Translations under genes and position numbers: made by a program
Assembly: GCF_900115605.1 (NCBI RefSeq)
Contig: NZ_FOXC01000028.1
Location: 1-36,228, forward strand
From: Halolactibacillus halophilus
Lineage (GTDB): Bacteria; Bacillota; Bacilli; Bacillales; Amphibacillaceae
Length of the DNA: 36,228 bases
Reading direction: 5' to 3'
Part shown: in pieces, positions 9,706-16,839 of the stretch
How positions within the stretch are numbered: position 1 is the first letter of the stretch
Layout: the number at the start of each line of letters is the position of its first letter
The notes under the pieces: generated by a model
Database searches by the model: none
Told to the model about the DNA's origin: nothing
Seen by the model: the letters and a program-made list of their open reading frames with translations, nothing else

Positions 9706-10239
9706 ATGAAAAAAGTAATCTTAACTACTCTGTCAGTTTTGCTTTTAGGGATGGCTAGTCCTGTAGTAGCTTATGCAGAAAGTGTCAACGTTTCAAGTAA
9801 TACGGTTAGTTCTGTTAATACAGAGTTATTAGAATTAAATGATAACGTTAAAACAAAAGTAACAGCGTTAGAAAATTCTGGTTATCAGGTAGACTCACAA
9901 CCATTTCAGATTCAGGAAAATAACTTTCTTAGGTTCTATAATGATAGTACATATGGGGTAATAGAACTTAAGAATGACGGTGGTTTTACTGTTTTCCATC
10001 TAGAAGACCAAGATGAATATGGTTATTATAAATTAATAGCAGAAACGCAAGATGGAGAGCAATTTTATAAAGAATTTAATGAACAAGGTGAAGAAAGGCC
10101 TAGGATAGTTCCGTTTGCAAGTGTTTGTGATTGGGTTGTTGGAGGTTCTGGGGTAGCATTATCTGGTATTTACGGTGCTGCTATTGGTACTGCGTTCGGT
10201 GGATTAGCAGGAGGAATAGCTGGTGCCGCTTGTCCATAG
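9706..10239 (+). CDS. Secreted bacteriocin-like precursor with Gly-rich C-terminal core
   Basis: The 177-residue product has a clear Sec signal peptide (MKK, hydrophobic core, AYA then ES; cleavage likely after A24), a soluble middle part (25 to about 135) rich in acidic and aromatic residues, and a very different C-terminus from about 139 to 177. That tail starts with SVCDWVVGG and ends AGAACP. It has 11 glycines, several small-xxx-small steps and only two cysteines (C141 and C176), which bracket a hydrophobic 34-residue stretch. This layout (signal peptide, propeptide, short hydrophobic toxin core) resembles SdpC-type or other signal-peptide-exported bacteriocins, but I do not recognise a named family. 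The ribosome binding site GAAAGGAAG is strong. A terminator follows, then a small membrane protein that may give immunity. It lies between mobile-element fragments. Confidence 0.68.
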   Translation: MKKVILTTLSVLLLGMASPVVAYAESVNVSSNTVSSVNTELLELNDNVKTKVTALENSGYQVDSQPFQIQENNFLRFYNDSTYGVIELKNDGGFTVFHLEDQDEYGYYKLIAETQDGEQFYKEFNEQGEERPRIVPFASVCDWVVGGSGVALSGIYGAAIGTAFGGLAGGIAGAACP

Positions 10240-10267
10240 TCTGCAAATGAAGTTAGGTTAAAATAAA

Positions 10268-10295
10268 AAGAACTCTGTTTTCAGAGTTCTTTTTA
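10268..10295 (+). terminator. Intrinsic terminator between precursor and membrane gene
   Basis: AAAGAACTCTG and CAGAGTTCTTT form a perfect 11-bp stem with a TTTT loop followed by T residues. It sits between the two genes of the putative bacteriocin cassette, so the second gene depends on read-through or its own promoter. Confidence 0.85.
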
Positions 10296-10325
10296 CTTTA
10301 AAGATTTCGAAAGAGTTTACTAAAA

Positions 10326-10625
10326 ATGGAAGATAAAAAAATAATGTCTTTTAAGCAATCAATGGGATGGGTCATATACGCGATTATTTTGTTTATTGTT
10401 GTTCAATTACTTACAGGAGTAATATATGGCAAAGCAATTGATATTAGTTTTATATTTGCAATGGTGGCAACATGTTCTACTATGGCGCCTTTAGCTTATT
10501 ATTTAGTAAATAAAAATTTTAAAGAAGCTAAATCCTATAAAGTATTAGGGGTAGTTTATCCTGTATTCTTTTTACTAATACTTCTTGTAGGAGTATTACT
10601 ATATGCAATAGGATTTTTAAATTAA
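10326..10625 (+). CDS. Small three-helix membrane protein, possible immunity protein
   Basis: The 99-residue product has three predicted membrane helices at about 14-35, 38-62 and 74-98, a short charged N-terminus (MEDKK) and a basic loop NKNFKEAKSYK between helices two and three. There is no signal peptide distinct from the first helix and no recognised domain. The ribosome binding site (GAAAGAG) is modest. It follows the putative bacteriocin precursor by 86 bases, is on the same strand, and has its own terminator downstream. Small hydrophobic proteins in this position commonly protect the producer from a membrane-active peptide, so immunity is inferred from context only. It could equally be an unrelated small membrane protein. 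Confidence 0.6.
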   Translation: MEDKKIMSFKQSMGWVIYAIILFIVVQLLTGVIYGKAIDISFIFAMVATCSTMAPLAYYLVNKNFKEAKSYKVLGVVYPVFFLLILLVGVLLYAIGFLN

Positions 10626-10630
10626 AATTA

Positions 10631-10673
10631 AAAAAGCAGTTCTCGTAATTTTACGAGAGCAGCTGTTCTTTTA
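10631..10673 (+). terminator. Probable terminator after the membrane gene
   Basis: CTCGTAA and TTACGAG form a stem around a short loop, extended imperfectly by flanking GCAGTT and AGCTGTTC, and followed by TTTT. It closes the two-gene cassette. Confidence 0.6.
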
Positions 10674-10784
10674 AAGGGCATGTAGGGCTTGCCCTTCACG
10701 AACGATGTCAGCTTTATACAAATATTAACCTTAAAAGATTCTAGATCTTTTTTAAATATACTTTTGTTCCCTCGTTTCTTTTGA

Positions 10785-10988
10785 CGGTACATCTCTTGAT
10801 TTTATTGAACTACCCCCACCTAACATTCTCACGAATGTTTGAGGAAGGGGATTCCGTAAGGACACCCTAAAGGCGACCCATGCTCGTTCAACTAAGCATA
10901 GTTTTTTCTACTTTCCAACCGCCGCAAACCTATTTTCTCAACATCTATTAAAGCATGTTGGGGAAATAGTGCGCTCCAGGAACACAAC
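10785..10988 (-). ncRNA. tnpB right end and probable omega-RNA (reRNA) with guide
   Basis: On the minus strand, after the tnpB stop, the sequence runs through a structured region to a hairpin: GGAATCCCC, then arms CCT..AACATT and AATGTTAGG, then GGGGGTAGTTCAA ending at 10805. This arrangement is typical of the 3' end of TnpB guide RNAs, where the scaffold overlaps the right end and the guide is copied from flanking DNA. The flank at 10804-10785, TAAAATCAAGAGATGTACCG on the minus strand, would be the guide. The scaffold's 5' limit is not defined. The assignment is inference from family knowledge. Confidence 0.5.
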
Positions 10989-11702
10989 TTACTTGGGTCG
11001 AATCGTTCTGTCTGATAGAACGCGTAGGTTCTGACAAAAGACAGTGTACGCGTCAAATACGCCCATTGCCCGTCGGGCAATGACATAAGCGGCTGCCATG
11101 TGAATGGACACACCGAGTCGCTTCATATATTTCATTTTGCCAATTTGACTGGTATAAGCAGGGTTAACAACATAGACAGCCACCCCCATTTTTTCAGCTC
11201 TTGATTTAATCGCTAGGATCATTTTTTGATAAGCAAACTGACTCATTTGGCGATTGGCTTTCCTATTTCCATAAGGACGCGACACTTTGGACCGCGTTGT
11301 ATCCAATTTTTCAATCGCGAGTGGTTTATGATGTTTAACGGCATAGTCAACGAGGGTAATAACCTCTGCTTCGATGATTTTCGCCCTCTGTCCACTGATT
11401 TTACCCTCTAAGTTAAACGGAAGGGTGAAGGCATCCACACATTGACCTATGGCGTTGATATTGGCGACGGCGATATGATTCACATTCAAATCAACACCAA
11501 CCATACCCGTTGATGTTGAGGTATTCAAATAGGGTGTAGCCGGCACATCAATTAAGCATTTAATGATATAGTAGTCACCACGATCTTCAAGCGACCATGC
11601 GATTGCCTTCCCAAACTTCAACTTATCTTTCAGATTCATTTGTGTCTGAATGGCACGATTGACATGATCTTGACCATAAAGAAAAACAACGTCAGGATAC
11701 AT
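10989..11702 (-). pseudogene. tnpB: TnpB-like RNA-guided nuclease, C-terminal half
   Basis: An open frame of 238 codons with no homologous N-terminal half in front. It carries the RuvC-type core: VGVDLNVNHIAVA (first Asp), PLAIEKLD (Glu), and near the C-terminus GVSIHMAAAYVIARR where the third motif is expected. No CxxC zinc-ribbon pairs are seen. Its first residues (PDVVFLYG) overlap the last residues of the N-terminal half at 35733-35770 (SDVVFPYG). Together the two halves rebuild a protein of about 515 residues. In-frame stops lie immediately upstream of the ATG at 11702, so the N-terminus has been lost. A nuclease without it is unlikely to bind its guide RNA normally. It is followed by its own right end and omega-RNA region. 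Confidence 0.75.
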
Positions 11703-12029
11703 GGTTCATTAGGCTATCAAACGCCCGCTGAATATAAGAAAAATAGAGCGGTTCACGCCGCACCATAAAGAGACGCGCACTTTATTTGGAGAAGCGAGCG
11801 TGCTAGCCTTTATGGCAGAGCCAGATGTTTTCATCATCTGGTTGCCGGGCTCGATTGCATGCGAGCAGAGCGACAGTCAAGTGACAATAAGCTAACAGTG
11901 TTAATGTAAGCATTTAAAATACTAAGAAGCGATAGTCTGAGTTTCACACCTTAAAAAAATTGTACAGTTTTGTGTTGACATACCATGTTAGGAGAGTTCA
12001 AATAAGTGTCATAAGAGGAGTTGGATTTT
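11703..12029. other. Gene-free stretch with one strong hairpin
   Basis: No convincing gene. CCAGATG-TTTTCAT-CATCTGG at about 11822-11842 is a perfect 7-bp stem flanked by G+C-rich sequence with no T-run, perhaps a transposon-end or RNA remnant. TTGACA at 11974-11979 could be the -35 box for the next gene, with a poor -10 (TCAAAT) 17 bases later. A 27-codon fragment on the minus strand (11703 to about 11780) is open but unrecognised. Confidence 0.3.
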
Positions 12030-12569
12030 ATGGGAAGACCAAAGACAAAAGAGGCATTAATTGAACAAGCATATCAACAGTTTAATCAGATGTTTGATAT
12101 GTTAGAGGGTTTAAGCTCTGAAGATAAGATGGCAGCCTTTAGTTTTGATAAACCTAAAAGTGATCAAGCTGCACACTGGACCCGTGATAAAAATATACGA
12201 GATGTTTTTATACATCTCCATGAATGGCATCAACTGCTTATAAATTGGCTAATCACTAATCTGAATAATCAATCAAGCACCTTTTTGCCACCCCCATACA
12301 ATTGGAGGACGTATGGGGACATGAACAGGATGTTTTGGGAAAAGCATCAACGAACGTCATATGACGATGCTGAACAGATGGTAAAAGATAGTCACATGGA
12401 AGTTATGTCTATAATTATAAATTTAGATGAAAAAGAGTTATTTGAAAAAGGCTATTATGATTGGAGTGGCAAAACGAGTGTCGGTAGCTACTGTATTTCT
12501 ACTACTTGTAGCCATTATAAATGGGCCAAAAATAAAATGAAACGTCATCGAAAACAAGTACTTAGTTAA
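12030..12569 (+). CDS. ClbS/DfsB-family four-helix-bundle protein
   Basis: The 179-residue product begins MGRPKTKEALIEQAYQQF and contains WTRDKNIRDVFIHLHEWHQLL, which together are characteristic of the ClbS/DfsB family (formerly DUF1706, DinB-like fold). ClbS itself protects producers of the genotoxin colibactin by opening its reactive ring. Most homologues in Firmicutes have no proven substrate, so only the family is assigned. The ATG at 12030 is preferred because AAGAGGAG lies 10 bases upstream. The in-frame TTG at 12021 is too close to that site. It stands alone, with mobile-element debris on its left and a terminator about 140 bases downstream. Confidence 0.8.
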   Translation: MGRPKTKEALIEQAYQQFNQMFDMLEGLSSEDKMAAFSFDKPKSDQAAHWTRDKNIRDVFIHLHEWHQLLINWLITNLNNQSSTFLPPPYNWRTYGDMNRMFWEKHQRTSYDDAEQMVKDSHMEVMSIIINLDEKELFEKGYYDWSGKTSVGSYCISTTCSHYKWAKNKMKRHRKQVLS

Positions 12570-12710
12570 GCCATGTAAAAGACAGGCCAACCTTCAACAA
12601 TACCTTTCTAAAAGCGAGAAAGACTAAGATATCCTCCTTAAATGGGTGTTAGTTGTGATTTTTTTGTGACACACATGATTATCTGTATGTAATTGTGACC
12701 TACTTGTGTT

Positions 12711-12750
12711 AAAAAAGTTCAAGCGATTAAATATCACTTGAACTTTTTTT
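12711..12750 (+). terminator. Intrinsic terminator
   Basis: AAAAAAGTTCAAG and CTTGAACTTTTTT form a 13-bp stem ending in a T-run. It separates the ClbS-like gene from the iron operon. Confidence 0.85.
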
Positions 12751-12789
12751 GCTTCCTTTTTAAACTTTTAACTATTTTAAGTTTAACTA

Positions 12790-12817
12790 TTGACACTCGG
12801 TCAATAAATGATAAAAT
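12790..12817 (+). promoter_or_regulatory. Sigma-A promoter of the siderophore operon
   Basis: TTGACA at 12790-12795 and TAAAAT at 12812-12817 with a 16-base spacer. The Fur box lies just downstream, overlapping the likely transcription start. Confidence 0.7.
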
Positions 12818-12831
12818 AAGAACAACTAATT

Positions 12832-12850
12832 GATAATGACTCTCATTATC
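12832..12850 (+). promoter_or_regulatory. Fur box
   Basis: GATAATGACTCTCATTATC is a perfect 8-3-8 inverted repeat matching the 19-bp Fur consensus at all but a few central positions. Its place between promoter and start codon predicts repression of the yclNOPQ operon when iron is plentiful. Confidence 0.9.
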
Positions 12851-12875
12851 GAGTACTGAGAAAAGGATTTTTACT

Positions 12876-13829
12876 GTGAAATATAAAGTGCTCATTCCCG
12901 TCTTAATCATATTATCTATTCTATCAATCTTTATCGGTGTTGTTCCGTTATCTTTTACAGATATCTTTAATTTGACGACTCAACAACAACAAATTATTTT
13001 AGTCAGCCGGATCCCAAGGCTTATTAGCATTGTTCTTGCGGGTATTGGTTTAAGTGTCTCTGGTCTCATTATGCAACAACTGAGTCGGAATAAGTTCGTT
13101 TCACCGACAACAGCAGGTACGATGGACTCTGCACGCTTAGGTATACTAGTGGCAATGATGTTCTTTCATCAAGCGACGCCATTAGAGCGCATGTTTGTTG
13201 CTTTTATTTTTTCAATTTCTGGTACGCTTATTTTTATGAAAATCTTAGATAAAGTCAAGTTTAAAGACCCAATTTTCATTCCACTTGTAGGGCTTATGTT
13301 TGGTAATATTGTTGGTTCTATTACGACCTTTATTGCTTATCAAAATGACCTTATCCAAAATATGTCAAGCTGGTTACAAGGAAATTTTGCGCTTATTTTA
13401 GAAGGGCGCTATGAATTACTTTATATTAGTGTACCACTTGTGGTTCTCAGTTACATATTCGCCCACCGTTTTACGATTGCTGGAATGGGAGAAGACTTTG
13501 CGAAGAACTTAGGGCTTCATTATAACCTTGTCGTAAATACAGGTTTAATTATTGTCGCATTGATCACATCGGTTGTCATTTTAACAGCCGGCACGATTCC
13601 ATTTCTCGGTTTAATTATTCCGAATATCGTCTCGATTTACCGTGGGGATCATTTAAAGAATAGTTTACCGTTTACGGCGCTCTTAGGTGCAGTTTTTCTC
13701 CTCGCCAGTGATATTATTGGTCGAGTCATTATTTTCCCTTATGAAGTGGCGATTGGTGTCATTGTGGGCGTCGTTGGAAGTTTCATCTTCCTCTATCTTA
13801 TTATGAGGAGGTCAGCCTATGAGTCATAA
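12876..13829 (+). CDS. yclN: Iron-siderophore ABC transporter permease (YclN-like)
   Basis: The 317-residue polytopic protein belongs to the FecCD (BtuC-like) permease family and forms the membrane channel with the next gene product. Family signatures include RIPRLISIVLAGIGLSVSG near the N-terminus, the coupling region near GMGEDFAKNLGL and the late segment GTIPFLGLIIPNIV. It starts at the GTG at 12876, with AAAAGGA eight bases before it and no better ATG. The order permease-permease-ATPase-lipoprotein and the sequences match B. subtilis yclNOPQ, the petrobactin importer, so a catecholate-type siderophore is the likely cargo, though specificity cannot be read from a permease. The Fur box is just upstream and yclO overlaps its end by 11 bases. 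Confidence 0.9.
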   Translation: MKYKVLIPVLIILSILSIFIGVVPLSFTDIFNLTTQQQQIILVSRIPRLISIVLAGIGLSVSGLIMQQLSRNKFVSPTTAGTMDSARLGILVAMMFFHQATPLERMFVAFIFSISGTLIFMKILDKVKFKDPIFIPLVGLMFGNIVGSITTFIAYQNDLIQNMSSWLQGNFALILEGRYELLYISVPLVVLSYIFAHRFTIAGMGEDFAKNLGLHYNLVVNTGLIIVALITSVVILTAGTIPFLGLIIPNIVSIYRGDHLKNSLPFTALLGAVFLLASDIIGRVIIFPYEVAIGVIVGVVGSFIFLYLIMRRSAYES

Positions 13830-14766
13830 AACGAAAATGACATTGTTAGCCATCGGTAGTGTGGTGGCGATTGGTTTATTCTTATTTATTGGGTTAACAG
13901 GTAATTGGCAATACATTCTAGAACGGCGGTTTACGCGGATTGTTGCAATTGCTGTTACTGGTGCCGTTATTGCGATTGCAACCATTATTTTTCAAACGAT
14001 TACGAATAACCGAATTTTAACCCCAAGTTTAATTGGGTTAGATGCCTTATATCAGTTAATTCAAACCTTCATTATTTTCTTTTACGGCTCAACGAACCTA
14101 TCAGCAACCAATCAAACAATTAATTTCTTTCTATCAATCGGCTTGATGATTGTATTTGCCTTAATTTTGTTTAAATTACTATTTAAACGCGGGAATAATA
14201 TTTATTTTCTCTTATTAATTGGACTTATTTTTGGAACCTTCTTTCAAAGCTTATCCACTTTTATGCAAGTCTTGATTGATCCAAATGAATTTCTAATTGT
14301 TCAAAATCGTATGTTTGCTAGTTTTAATAATGTTCAAACTGATCTTCTATATATTGCTATTGGTATAATTCTGATCACGCTGCTCTATTTATTGAAGTTC
14401 ACAAGATATTTGGACGTTTTATCACTTGGAAAAAGTCATGCAGTTAACTTAGGGGTTGATTATAACCGGGTGGTGCAACAATTGATGGTGATTGTTGCAA
14501 TCTTGATGGCTGTTGCAACAGCGCTGGTTGGACCGATCATGTTCCTTGGTATTCTTGTTGTCAATGTTACGTATGAAATGTTTAAGACGTATAAGCATAG
14601 TGTATTGATTTTAGCTACTGTTTTTGTCAGTATCATTGCACTTGTCGGCGGCCAGTTCATTATTGATCGCATGTTTAATTTTTCAACAACACTAAGTGTC
14701 GTGATTAACTTAGTCGGTGGTGTATATTTCTTATATCTTATTTTAAAGGAGAATAGAACATGGTGA
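13819..14766 (+). CDS. yclO: Iron-siderophore ABC transporter permease (YclO-like)
   Basis: The second FecCD-type permease (315 residues) of the iron importer, expected to pair with YclN. Its hydrophobic segments cover nearly the whole length. The conserved RRFTRIVAIAVTGAVIAIA near residue 35 and the coupling-helix region LGKSHAVNLGVDYNR match the family. The start ATG at 13819 lies inside the end of yclN, behind AGGAGGT, showing translational coupling. It overlaps the ATPase gene by 7 bases. Sequence and order agree with YclO of the petrobactin uptake system. Confidence 0.9.
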   Translation: MSHKTKMTLLAIGSVVAIGLFLFIGLTGNWQYILERRFTRIVAIAVTGAVIAIATIIFQTITNNRILTPSLIGLDALYQLIQTFIIFFYGSTNLSATNQTINFFLSIGLMIVFALILFKLLFKRGNNIYFLLLIGLIFGTFFQSLSTFMQVLIDPNEFLIVQNRMFASFNNVQTDLLYIAIGIILITLLYLLKFTRYLDVLSLGKSHAVNLGVDYNRVVQQLMVIVAILMAVATALVGPIMFLGILVVNVTYEMFKTYKHSVLILATVFVSIIALVGGQFIIDRMFNFSTTLSVVINLVGGVYFLYLILKENRTW

Positions 14767-15518
14767 AAATTAACGATGTAACAAAACTTTACGGTGATAC
14801 AGCCGTTGTAGACCATGTGTCTATGACGATCCCAAAAGGAAAAATCACTTCATTTATTGGTCCGAATGGCGCTGGAAAGAGTACATTACTTTCAATTGTA
14901 AGTCGACTCATCGCCAAAGATGAAGGGGAAGTATTAATCGACGGAGAAGAAGTGTCAATGACAAATAATAAGGATTTGGCGAAAAAACTCTCGATTTTAA
15001 AACAAGCAAATGACATCAATGTTAGACTCACGGTTAGACAACTTGTCAGTTTTGGTCGTTTCCCTTATTCCCAAGGACGATTGACAGATATTGATAAGAA
15101 GATGATAGATAGTTCGATTCATTATATGGAACTTGAAACGATGGAAAATAAATTTTTAGATCAACTAAGTGGCGGTCAAAAGCAACGAGCCTATATTGCG
15201 ATGGTGATTGCCCAAGATACCGAGTATATTTTACTTGATGAACCACTCAATAATTTAGATATGAAACATTCCGTCCAAATCATGAAAGTACTAAGGCGTT
15301 TAGCGGATGAATTAGGGAAGACAATTGTGATTGTATTACACGATGTGAACTTTGCCTCGGTTTACTCTGATTATATCGTTGCTTTGCGTGATGGCAAAGT
15401 TATTAAAAAAGGACCAACCGAAGAAATTATTCGAAATGGTGTCTTAAAAGAAGTGTATGACATGGATATCAAGATTCAAGATATTGATCAATGTCGCATT
15501 TGTTTATATTTTTCTTAA
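14760..15518 (+). CDS. yclP: Iron-siderophore ABC transporter ATPase (YclP-like)
   Basis: The 252-residue ATPase drives the YclN-YclO channel from the cytoplasmic side. Walker A is GPNGAGKST, the signature is LSGGQKQR, Walker B is YILLDEPLNNLD, and the switch histidine lies in VLHDVNFAS. It is close to B. subtilis YclP throughout, including SFGRFPYSQGRL and the C-terminal YFS. It starts at the ATG at 14760, within the last codons of yclO and behind AAAGGAG. About 100 bases separate it from the binding-protein gene, the largest gap in the operon. Confidence 0.93.
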   Translation: MVKINDVTKLYGDTAVVDHVSMTIPKGKITSFIGPNGAGKSTLLSIVSRLIAKDEGEVLIDGEEVSMTNNKDLAKKLSILKQANDINVRLTVRQLVSFGRFPYSQGRLTDIDKKMIDSSIHYMELETMENKFLDQLSGGQKQRAYIAMVIAQDTEYILLDEPLNNLDMKHSVQIMKVLRRLADELGKTIVIVLHDVNFASVYSDYIVALRDGKVIKKGPTEEIIRNGVLKEVYDMDIKIQDIDQCRICLYFS

Positions 15519-15619
15519 TGGTTTTGACTCTGATTTTCTTCTATTGCTGGGCCCAGAAATAAGTGATAAGGAAAAATCAACTAAAAACAAAAAACAAAAA
15601 AGAAGGGATAGATATTATT

Positions 15620-16603
15620 ATGAAGAAACTCATGTTATTAATGTTTGCGTTAATCGCAAGTCTTGTACTTGTCGCTTGTCAAGAAAATGCAACAGATGAA
15701 TCATCAAACACTGATTCGAAAAACGAGGAACAGCAAGATAATGAAACAAATGAGGATACGGATGCACCTACTGAAATAACGGTGGCACACGAACTAGGTG
15801 AAACAACTGTACCTGTTAATCCGGAAACAGTTGCTGTTTTTGATTTTGGTACACTAGATACATTAGACAATTTAGGTATAGAAGTCGCTGCCTTACCACT
15901 CGCAAATGTACCTGATTACTTAGACGCTTATGCAACAGATGATTATACTAATGCCGGAACATTATTTGAGCCGGACTTTGAAGCACTAGCGAATTTAGAT
16001 CCAGACCTCATTATTATTTCAGGTCGTACTCAAGAAGCATATGATGATTTATCAGAACTTGCACCAACGGTGTATGTGACGATGGATAATGCGGACTACT
16101 TAGGTTCATTTGAACAGAATGTAACATTAATGGGAGAAATTTTCTCTAAACAAACAGAAGCAGCTGAAGTAGTTGAAAAAGTTAAGGAAGAAGCAGCGGC
16201 TGTTAAAGACATGGCATCAGAAGATAAGTCAGGTTTGATTATTTTAACAAGTGATGGCTCGGTTACCGCTTATGGTCCAGGCTCACGTTTTGGTCTTATT
16301 CATGATGTGCTAGGTGTTACAGCGGTTGATGAGACAATTGAATCTGTTACTCACGGACAAAGTATCAGCTTTGAATACATTGCCGAGAAAAATCCAGATC
16401 TTCTGTATGTTTTAGACCGTAATGCAGTAACAGGAGGCGATTATACGGCGGAAACGACGCTGGATAATGATTTAGTCAATGTTACAACAGCTGCAACAGA
16501 AGGAAACATTACTTATTTAACACCAGATTACTGGTACCTATCAAGTGGTGGTATTACCTCAGTGACACAAATGATTGAAGAAATTAAGCAAAGTTTTGAA
16601 TAG
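15620..16603 (+). CDS. yclQ: Siderophore-binding lipoprotein (YclQ-like)
   Basis: This is the substrate-binding component that captures the ferric siderophore outside the membrane. The protein begins MKKLMLLMFALIASLVLVAC, a lipoprotein signal peptide whose lipobox LVAC makes C20 the lipidated residue. A low-complexity acidic linker (about 22-50, rich in Glu, Asp, Asn and Thr) tethers the binding domain, which has the class III (TroA/FhuD-like) features NLDPDLIIISGR and GLIHDVLGV. I chose the ATG at 15620 (327 residues) over an in-frame GTG at 15563, because only the former puts the signal peptide at the N-terminus and it has AGAAGGG upstream. It ends the operon before a strong terminator. Confidence 0.92.
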   Translation: MKKLMLLMFALIASLVLVACQENATDESSNTDSKNEEQQDNETNEDTDAPTEITVAHELGETTVPVNPETVAVFDFGTLDTLDNLGIEVAALPLANVPDYLDAYATDDYTNAGTLFEPDFEALANLDPDLIIISGRTQEAYDDLSELAPTVYVTMDNADYLGSFEQNVTLMGEIFSKQTEAAEVVEKVKEEAAAVKDMASEDKSGLIILTSDGSVTAYGPGSRFGLIHDVLGVTAVDETIESVTHGQSISFEYIAEKNPDLLYVLDRNAVTGGDYTAETTLDNDLVNVTTAATEGNITYLTPDYWYLSSGGITSVTQMIEEIKQSFE

Positions 16604-16643
16604 ACGTCTTAAGTAGCCACTATTTTATATGACATACTCTTTT

Positions 16644-16690
16644 ACAAGCTGTTTATCGTAGCATTAGCTATGGCAAACAGCTTGTTTGTA
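16644..16690 (+). terminator. Intrinsic terminator of the siderophore operon
   Basis: ACAAGCTGTTT and AAACAGCTTGT form a perfect 11-bp stem with a 20-base loop, followed by T-rich sequence. Confidence 0.8.
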
Positions 16691-16768
16691 TTTGGCGTTT
16701 TTTTATAATTATCGCGGCACTGATTACATACAGCCGTATCATTTTTGGTACAAATAAGTAAATTTCTC

Positions 16769-16812
16769 TTGCACCAAACGCTCTAATACTTTACTATGGT
16801 AGAGTATTAGAG
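16769..16812 (+). promoter_or_regulatory. Promoter with operator-like palindrome over the -10 box
   Basis: TTGCAC (16769-16774) and TACTAT (16792-16797) with a 17-base spacer make a good sigma-A promoter. The -10 box lies in the centre of a 32-bp near-perfect inverted repeat, 16781-16812: CTCTAATACT at one end and AGTATTAGAG at the other, with TAC/GTA inside. A protein bound there would block the promoter. The regulator is unknown. Confidence 0.6.
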
Positions 16813-16839
16813 TGAAAGAAAAGCGAGGAGGAAGAAACC

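Noticed and set aside
9706-10239. Direct naming of the precursor as SdpC
   Set aside because: Layout is similar but the sequence shows no SdpC motifs I can point to, and sdpA/sdpB-like genes are missing.
10892-11113. Minus-strand frame of 73 codons overlapping the tnpB C-terminus
   Set aside because: It lies in another frame of tnpB and its right-end/omega-RNA region, has no ribosome binding site and an odd composition. The overlap with the structured RNA explains it.
12604-12650. AGCGAGAAAGAC as another tnpB left-end relic
   Set aside because: Only the first few bases match and the hairpin core TGCGTTAGCAC is absent.
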